Source of the DNA: Liquidambar formosana
Taxonomy: Eukaryota; Streptophyta; Magnoliopsida; Saxifragales; Altingiaceae
Direction: 5' to 3'
Length of the DNA: 64,000 nucleotides
NCBI GenBank assembly: GCA_039720395.1
Contig: CM077829.1
Coordinates: 20,868,685-20,932,684 of the forward strand
A model generated the notes under the pieces. That model ran no database searches. It had not been told where the DNA came from and was given only the letters and a program-made list of their open reading frames with translations. Made by a program: the position numbers and the translations under genes. This document shows positions 57,542 to 64,000 of this stretch, piece by piece (the first letter of the stretch is position 1; the number at the start of each line of letters is the position of its first letter).

Positions 57542-58090
57542 ATGGCTCACCTCAACCCACTATCCAAAATATTGGACACCAACCGTTTGACTGGACCAAA
57601 TTGTCTTGATTGGCTTAGGAATCTAAAAATTGTTTTGGATTCCAAGAATCTTACCTATGCACTTCATAATCCACTTCCTGTTGCTCCTGCTGAGGCTACA
57701 ACTCAGCAAGAGAAAGACGCTTACCAGAAGCGCATGGACGACGATCTCATGGCAAGGTGCAATATGATGGTATTTATGAGTCTCGAGCTTAAGAAGCAAC
57801 ATGAGTCCATGGGAAGTGCTTACGAGATTTTTGTCGACATACAAGAGTTGTATGGGAAAAAATTCTTGCTTGAATTTAATGAAGCTGCTACTTCCAAGTC
57901 TAAGCTCAAGCCCAAGGGCAAGGGCATAGGCAAGGGTAAGAGTACCCAAAGGAAGAAGAAAGGTAACAACAAAGCCAAAGGAACCTGTTTTCACTGCGGC
58001 AAGGATGGGCACTGGAAACGTAACTGCCAGGAGTATCTGGATACTCTAAAGAACCGACCTTTGGAAGGTATGGATCATGCTCTAAACTAA
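57542..58090 (+). CDS. gag: Short Copia Gag, element D (182 codons)
   Basis: Almost the same as E's Gag: N-terminus MAHLNPLSKILDTNRL, in-frame loss of about 100 middle residues between QELYGKK and FLLEFNEAA, a basic linker, and the intact knuckle C149-F-H-C152...H157...C162. The start lies 10 nt after the acceptor TATATGTAG. The following sequence has a protease trace (TWVLNSD, where DSG is expected), then stops. Confidence 0.85.
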   Translation: MAHLNPLSKILDTNRLTGPNCLDWLRNLKIVLDSKNLTYALHNPLPVAPAEATTQQEKDAYQKRMDDDLMARCNMMVFMSLELKKQHESMGSAYEIFVDIQELYGKKFLLEFNEAATSKSKLKPKGKGIGKGKSTQRKKKGNNKAKGTCFHCGKDGHWKRNCQEYLDTLKNRPLEGMDHALN

Positions 58091-60161
58091 ATGTTAGTTC
58101 TGCTTCCACTTGGGTACTTAATTCTGATGTGAATTTTGAATTCCATGCAGAATCTAATGGGAAGCAGAAGGTAGAGTAAAGGCGGATCAACCCTACAAGT
58201 GGGGAATGGAGCAAACGTTATTGCATTAGCTGTGGGGCTTGTTGCTTGACTCTACCTAATGGAGTAGTTTAGAAATAATAGTTGGCTATCTTTACATTCC
58301 ATAAGTTATTAGAAACATTAATTTTATTTTAGTTTTATCTAAACGAGGTTTTAGTTTGATTTAATAAATGTTTTCTATTAAATGAAGAGTTCATTACTTC
58401 TGGAGTTTATGTGGATGGCCTTTATTTTCTAAACTTTATTGCAAATATGAATTGCAATGGAGCATGATAGTTCTAAATTGAATGCTAATAAACCTAAGAG
58501 AACAAGATATACATAATGATGTATGTAGAAGTTTCTCTTACTTTACAACCTTTACCAATGATTCATCATAGGTTTGGGTATGTATACTTAATGAAGTACA
58601 AGTCTGAAATATTTGAAAGGTTCAAAGAATTCAGATATGAAGTAGAGAAACAAACCGGTAAAAGTATTAAAGCTCTTAGATTGGGTCAAGGAGGCAAATA
58701 TTTAACCGGTCAATTTTCAAATCAACTTGTTCAAACGGGCATTCAATCACAATGGACACCTCTTGGAACACCATAACTTAATGGTGTGTCAGAAAAGAGG
58801 AATAGAACCTTATTGGATATGGTTAGGTCCATGATAAGTTACAATGACCTAATATTATCCTTGTTGGGATATGCCCTAGAAATTGCCATGTACTTGTGAA
58901 ACAGAGTTCAAACCAAGGCTGTCCCTTAGAACCTATATGAGATATGAAAAGGGAAGCACCAAACCTTAAGCATGTTAAGGTATGGGGTTGCACTACATAT
59001 GTAGAGACGTATAATGCAACCAAATTGGAAATCAAGATAACTTAAATGTAGGTTTGTGGATTACCCTAAAGAAAGTTTAGGATATCATATCTATTATCCT
59101 GATGAACAAAAAGTGTTTTGTTTGTAAGTTTGCAATCTTTCTTGAAAAAGAGTTTATTCAAGAAGGAGATAACAACGGGAAAATAGAACTCAAAGAGTTG
59201 TCTAATGAGACACAAACCAACATTGATGCAACCCCTATCCCTGTTGAGACAGAACCCATCATTGTACCATGATTGTACAAAGGGTTAGTGGGAGTGCGAT
59301 CACATTTATGGTCCTATAAGTGAATGACGTTCTACTTATTAGGGAATAATGTAGAGACGTTGTCAAAAGTGAAAAATTGGTTTTTCACAAGAGTTTCTCC
59401 ATAAAAGATTTGGAAGAAGCATCCTATATTCTAGGAATAGAAGTCTATAGAGATAGATCTTAAAGGATGCTAAGTCTTTCCCAATCGATGTACGTAGACA
59501 AGATTTTTAATGGGTTCAAAATGCTTGATTTCAAGAGAAGTCTAATTCCTGTCAGACATGAAATCAAGTTGTCTAAAAGCACATGCCATGCTGTGTACAT
59601 TACCAGATATCAGTTTTGCTGTAAATGTTACGAGCAGATATCGGGTAGACCCAGATAAGGTATACTGGGAAGAAGTCAAAGCTATCCTTAAGTACTTGAG
59701 AAGAACTAAGGACCCATGCTTTGTCTATGGAGAAAGAAACTTAGAAATGGTTGGTATAACGGATTCAGATTTTGATCTGACGATAATGATAGGAGATTAA
59801 CATCGAGGTATGTTCTCACCTTAAATGGTGGAGTTGTAAATTTGAGCGCATTGCTGCATGTTTGGATGAGTAAGTTCATTGCAGAACTAGGAGTGGTTCC
59901 TAACATTGAGAAGCCTTTACTATTGTTTTTGTGACAACAATAAGGCTAGTGCTCAAGACAAGGATCCACGGTCTTATCAAAAGTCCAAACTTTAAGCGGC
60001 GATTCCAAGTGATTAGAGAGATCATTGGAAGAGATGACATATACATATAGAAGTTTAATACAACAGGGAATAAAGAATACCCCTTCACTAAGGCTATAAC
60101 CCAAGTGTGTTGGATCACCACCGACAGGATATGGGTATGAGATACATGGTGGATTGGCTAT
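58091..60161 (+). pseudogene. Element D reduced Copia pol remnant
   Basis: Protease trace (VGNGANVIALAVG near 58200). Integrase core at 58516-58776 (FERFKEFRYEVEKQTGKS, then TPLGTP, TAA where Gln is expected, LNGVSEKRNRTLLDMVRSM). RT end at 59330-59660 and RNase H at 59640-59930 (NGGVVNLSALLHVWMSKFIAELG). About 2.1 kb in all. Most of RT, including its catalytic motif, is absent. Confidence 0.8.
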
Positions 60162-60177
60162 AGTGCAAGTGGGAGAT
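60162..60177 (+). other. Element D polypurine tract
   Basis: AGTGCAAGTGGGAGAT directly before the 3' LTR; plus-strand primer site. Confidence 0.88.
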
Positions 60178-61873
60178 TGTTAGTATTATGCCCTAAAGCC
60201 AATCATAGAGATGATTGTTTAGGGATTAGGAACAATCAATTGATTTCATTTATATATGTCACATTTATTATTGATTTAATAAAAGGGCTTATTCTATTAT
60301 ATTTATATGCATCATTTATATTTACATAATATGTCCATGGAGTTAGAGTTGAGAATATGAAATAACAAAGGGTTGTAATTTTGAGACTCTAAATATATCT
60401 CTATACTAAACTCCTAAATCATTCCTAGTTAAAGGTTCACTATGATGGACAGTAATGAACCATAGGACTAGCACTTGTTAGGTTGACTCTATAGGAGGAT
60501 AGCTAGTCTCAAACTATTTGTGTGGAGACACTACAACCAACAAGTGGGTGCCTATTATAAGAATAGGTACACTGAATGTGACCAAAGATATGAGATAAAC
60601 TAAATGGAGTTTTAACCTGCCTGTCAATCAGTTTCTCATTGTTATAGTGGTACAAATAATCCTTAGACCTGAGACACCATGGTTGTCTTATGCATGTAGC
60701 TTTAGAAGTTTGATAACACTAAGTGCAGATCCTATTCATGGGTCTGTAAGGGTGTTCATTGGCCCTACTGCTATGTGTGTGAAGGCATGTGAGTGATCAA
60801 CAAGGAATCCATCACTCTCAGGAAAAAGGGAGTGAATGTCTCATATAGCATTCATTGAATATAACTCATTAAACCCATAGGCCCATGGTAGAATAAATAT
60901 GGAAAGGAGTTTTCATAAGTTCATCATTGAGTTGATATTAATGAATGAGTATAAAGTAATTGAACTAGGGACTTGACAGACTTCTATGTCCTATTAGTTC
61001 AATTGGAGACATTGTGTTAATGGAAGGATGGAATTGTAACCTATAAACTATAACAGAAAGGTTCTTTGTAAATGACTATTCACCTCATTAAGGACCACAC
61101 CATGAGCCATATGCTAGGTGTTACTCATGGTTAGTAGAAGCCCTAATTGATATAAATGAGTTATAATCAATTAGGGAATTGAAAGGAGTTTCAATTAGAC
61201 CCTTTAATGGAAAGTGTTCCATTGTGCACAACATGTGCTATTCCTACTACTTGATGATGTGAACCCAATGGGTCACACACTGATCATGCTAAGAGAGCTT
61301 GATTGTCTATGAGAGAAAGGGTATAAGTGATTAAAGAAAAGTTCTTTAAGGGGCTAATTTGTATTTGATGCAAACTAGTGGGCTAATTGTGTAATTAAGA
61401 GTAATTACACAAATTCCACTAGGGTTAGGAATCCCCCTATGGCCGGCCCTATTAATGGGCTATATAATGCCCATTATGTGGGGATCACATGAGGACAATT
61501 CATTCTCCTAAGGGCTGGCTGGGAAAATTATAGCTCTCCCTCTCTCTCTCTCCTTCTTCTCCACCTCTAGCAACCATAAGGAAGAAGAAGGAAAGGACAA
61601 TAAGCTCTAGCTAGGTGTGGATACCGTTGGAGGCAGCACACTTAGGTTGCTCATTCACCGCTGTCCAGAGACAAAGCTTGGAGCAAAAAGGAGAAGAAAA
61701 AGCTTGGAGCATAAAGGAGAAGACATTAATCAACTGTAAGTAATCCCAACTCTCTTGGTAGTTAGGGTTTATGTTTTTGTATTATGCATAATTAAGATTC
61801 ATGGTTTTGGGAATCGTAGGAAAAATTTTAATTCCGCCTTTATAGTTTTTCCTCTCTAGTTAGATTCCCAATA
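60178..61873 (+). repeat. Element D 3' LTR with altered terminus
   Basis: Starts TGTTAGTATTATGCCC and ends GATTCCCAATA; the usual terminal CA is TA. It is followed by the TSD CTATG. Confidence 0.95.
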
Positions 61874-62123
61874 CTATGTTGGCGACCCAATCTGGGTAAG
61901 GAGCGACTCTCAAGAATCCCACTTTGAATTGCTTCATGACTACTTCCCTGATCTTGAGCGACCATTCTGATTTTATTCTCCTGAGTTTCTATTTAACTAG
62001 TTTGAATTCAGGTTTTAGAGGTAACTGATGCTCCACAATGTCTGTGTCTAAACCCAGCATGTCTTGGTACGACCAAGCGAATACGTCCTAGTATTCTGTT
62101 AAGAGAGACGTGAGCTCCTCCTG
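61874..62123 (-). pseudogene. T1 RT N-terminal segment
   Basis: Minus-strand reading gives EYQDVFAWSYQDMLGLD, then VEHQLPLKPEF, the usual lead-in to Tat RT, and continues to AP(Y)PDWVANI, which abuts the D insertion and is followed by VPKKDGKVW on the other side. Confidence 0.82.
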
Positions 62124-62376
62124 CTAAGAGAGTGATAGATTGGAACCAATCCTGACTTCCTGGACACTATCTTTCGCCCCAATGTTGATAACGATGGCCT
62201 CTTCTAGATTGGGTTTTGGACAATTGTCGTATCGTTTGACCATTTCCAGTATTTCCTGCATCTCCTCCTCCTCATAATCATTTTCAGTAGCTGCATTGAT
62301 CTCAGCCTCGAAGTCATGTCTAATGAGAGGGTTTTCTTGTTTATCTGTGTTATGGTGCCTGTTTTGTGGATTGTTC
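62124..62376 (-). pseudogene. T1 linker exon downstream of the PR-RT intron
   Basis: Reads RNNPQNRHHNTDKQENPLI, an acidic stretch (DYEEEEMQEILEM) and EEAIVINIGAKDSVQEVRIG, the conserved lead to RT in Tat elements. It begins at the intron acceptor, in frame with the upstream exon. Confidence 0.8.
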
Positions 62377-62631
62377 CTGAAGTACACGCATTTTATAGGC
62401 AAAAATTAAGAACACATTCCTTTTTGAAGGAAAACGAGATAATTGCAATGCATTAATCATCAAGTAAAGTATAAGTGATAATACTCTTTTAAGGAAAGCA
62501 TAAAGATAGTTTGAAAATAAAATCACACAATATTTAAAAGAAAGATAGTGGTCTCCTGTGTGAAAGAGGTTGCCCCTGCTAGTGGGAGACCGTGAGCTAA
62601 CAGGGGGTAATGCTGTTTGCAACTGATTTAC
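62377..62631 (-). other. Ogre-type intron in T1 (255 nt)
   Basis: Sense donor TTAAG|GTAAATC at 62632/62631 and acceptor GTACTTCAG|GAACAATCC at 62377/62376. It is AT-rich and full of stops in the pol frame. Removing it joins ...RQASL to RNNPQ without a frame change. An intron between protease and RT is established for Ogre elements of the Tat lineage. Confidence 0.75.
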
Positions 62632-62999
62632 CTTAAGGAGGCCTGCCTCTTCATAGGGATAGGCACAGCGATCCAGTTATGGAGTTGCTCCCTGGTCTCT
62701 GCAACACGAATGGAGTTGGTGGGTGGAATCATTGGAGATTCATCTACGGTAGTGACCTCAGCATCTTCGGAAAAGACCCACTTCAAGACTTCTTCTTGCA
62801 CCTCACCATAGTCAAAGGCTTTTTGGTAATCTTGAGACACCATTTAGCCTTGGTTTTCTTGCAGATCATCCCTGATGTCTATCACGGGGATGGCATTGTA
62901 GTGTTCTAAGAGGGTCAACTTCTTTCGCCTTCTCTTCTCCCTTTCCTATTTCTTGTCTTGCCTGGTCGGACGATATCCAAGTCCCCAAGTACCGATGGT
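62632..62999 (-). pseudogene. T1 segment between protease and intron
   Basis: Frames include EVQEEVLKWVFSEDAEVTT and TREQLHNWIAVPIPMKRQ, usual for the Tat region after protease. A degenerate G-patch-like LGYRPTRQDK lies near 62960. A few stops interrupt it. Confidence 0.7.
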
Positions 63000-63595
63000 C
63001 TACAGTAGTTCTATTGGGTTTACGATCCCCTGTAGTGTCTTCCCTAGTCCTTTTCCTGTCTTGAACCCGTTTTTCAGAAGGGTTTTGGCGATCATGAGGC
63101 AGTTCTCTAGAATCTCTGCTTTTCCTGGCATTGGTGCTCCTTCTGAGACATAAGTAGTGGGAACCACTTCGTAAGAGCTGAAGGATGTCAGATTGTTCAT
63201 GATGCCGATGTAGGGGATTGTTGAGGCATGGTAGATAGCATAATCATCTTCTGCAAAGATCGTGACCAGGCGATCTTTTATCACATACTTGATACTTTTG
63301 TGGAGGCTCGAGGAGACTACCCCTGCTGAATGAACCCAAGGATGCCCGAGTAGGAAGTTGTAGGCAATGGGTATGTCAAGGACTTGGAATGTGATCTGGA
63401 AAGTGTATGGTCCCATTTCCACAGGCAAATCTATTTCTCCCAGCACGTTCCTGCGTGATCCGTCGAAGGCTCGGATAACCGTGCTGCAGAGGCGAAGATC
63501 CGATCTCTCGTACCCTAGTTTTGTGATTGTGACTAGCAGGCACACATTGAGTGCTAACCCGTTGTCTATCAAAACTCTTCCTACCACCTTGTCTT
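63000..63595 (-). pseudogene. T1 aspartic protease
   Basis: Retropepsin-like frame. The catalytic motif region is GRVLIDNGLALNVC; the flap/second half holds GPYTFQITFQVLDIPIAYNFLLGHPWVHSAG (ILLGRPW-type motif). A G-patch-like NGFKTGKGLGK is near the end. It is truncated at its N-terminus by F at 63596. It would process the polyprotein. Confidence 0.85.
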
Positions 63596-64000
63596 TGTTA
63601 GGATTATGCCCTAGAGCCAATCATAGAGATGATTGTTTAGGGATTAGGAACAATCATTTGATTTCATTTATGTATGTCACATTTATTATTGATTTAATAA
63701 AAGGGCTTATTCTATTATGTTCGTATGCATCATTTATATTTACATAATATGTCCAAGGAGTTAGAGTTGAGAATATTGAATTACAAAGAGTTGTAATTAT
63801 GAGACTGTAAATATATCTCTGTACTAAACTCCTAAATCATTCCTAGTTGAAGGTTCACTATGATGGACAGTAATGAACCATAGGACTAGCACTTGTTAGG
63901 TTGACTCTATAGGAGGATAGCTGGTCTCAAGCTATTTGTGTGGAGACACTACAACCAACAGGTGGGTGCCTGTTAATAGAATAGGTACACTGAATGTGAC
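63596..64000 (+). mobile_element. Copia element F, LTR start (runs off the window)
   Basis: Begins TGTTAGGATTATGCCCTAG and follows the D-type LTR for 405 bp to the window end. The preceding five bases are GTCTT (63591-63595), the predicted TSD. It is in the same orientation as D and inserted in T1's protease. Confidence 0.9.

Larger units (their letters stand above)
42778..61873 (+). mobile_element. Copia element D, complete (interrupted by E)
   Basis: Plus-strand element in T1's RT. LTRs at 42778-44471 (1694 bp) and 60178-61873 (1696 bp); TSD CTATG (42773-42777 and 61874-61878). Without E it is about 9.5 kb. The last bases of the 3' LTR read CCCAATA instead of CCCAACA, so the usual CA terminus is lost. 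It carries a short gag (182 codons) and the same reduced pol as B and E. Confidence 0.95.
39820..63595 (-). mobile_element. Tat/Ogre-type Ty3/Gypsy element T1 (partial, split by D)
   Basis: Minus-strand domain order from right to left: aspartic protease, G-patch-like segment, intron, linker, RT, RNase H, second RNase H, integrase with GPY/F end. The second RNase H and the PR-RT intron are marks of the Tat lineage (Ogre type). D interrupts RT at 42773-61878, with the TSD CTATG. The gag side lies beyond F's insertion at 63596. Neither LTR is recognised. Several TAG/TGA stops make it inactive. Confidence 0.88.

Noticed and set aside
63367..63747. 126-codon plus-strand frame ending in a hydrophobic LLGLCPRANHRDD-type tail
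   Set aside because: It is T1 protease read backwards joined to the start of the F LTR. The same tail appears at every Copia LTR end (19755, 21008, 35404, 54205), so it is LTR sequence.

Overview
This is a repeat-dense piece of a plant nuclear genome, almost certainly an angiosperm; nothing here fixes the species. The evidence is AT-rich sequence, Ty1/Copia and Ty3/Gypsy LTR retrotransposons nested in each other with perfect 5-bp target-site duplications (TSDs), initiator-Met-tRNA primer sites, plant-mobile-domain (PMD) genes with GT-AG introns, and a Gypsy element with the extra RNase H and the protease-RT intron typical of the Tat/Ogre lineage. I see no rRNA, tRNA, CRISPR or intact single-copy host gene.

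Layout. Left part (1-23901): a decayed Tat-like context (T2: antisense PMD genes facing an integrase end) is split by Copia element A (268-21159, TSD GAACT). A's 5' LTR is split by Copia element B (8734-19912, TSD GGGGA), and B's pol remnant is split by an unrelated solo LTR G (11532-12893, TSD CAAAC). Middle (23902-29606): a pile of Tat-like LTRs, including a 3.08-kb solo LTR inserted head-on into another copy (TSD CTTTG), then a broken Copia LTR. 29686-35555: Copia deletion derivative C. 35604-38990: two PMD/coiled-coil-type gene copies with intact splice structure but stop codons. 39820-63595: a Tat/Ogre-type Gypsy element T1 on the minus strand (PR, intron, RT, RNase H, second RNase H, integrase), split by Copia element D (42778-61873, TSD CTATG), whose leader is split by Copia element E (44800-54356, TSD ATATG). 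A further copy, F, enters at 63596 and runs off the window.

The most interesting content is the Copia family A-F. A, B, D and E have about 9.5-9.8 kb of their own sequence, a leader of about 3.5 kb between primer site and gag, and a pol reduced to about 2.1 kb. B, D and E, at independent insertion sites, share the same internal deletions, so the family appears to be copied in trans. Each of A, B, D and E has a consensus splice donor (GTAAGT) in the LTR just before the primer site and an acceptor (TATGTAG) about 10 nt before the gag ATG. If used, splicing removes the whole leader including the primer site. Inside that candidate intron are three stem-loops that present the same 17-nt loop on three unrelated but paired stems, and in D all three loops carry the same change. 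The arrangement resembles the retroviral logic of a major splice donor followed by packaging hairpins present only on unspliced RNA. That is an inference; the splice motifs and hairpins themselves are directly visible.

A second theme is the repeated arrangement in T1 and T2, where PMD genes lie antisense and tail-to-tail with Tat integrase and follow a GC-rich hairpin. Most premature stops in these genes and in T1 are TAG at expected Gln or Trp codons, as expected from deamination of methylated cytosines.
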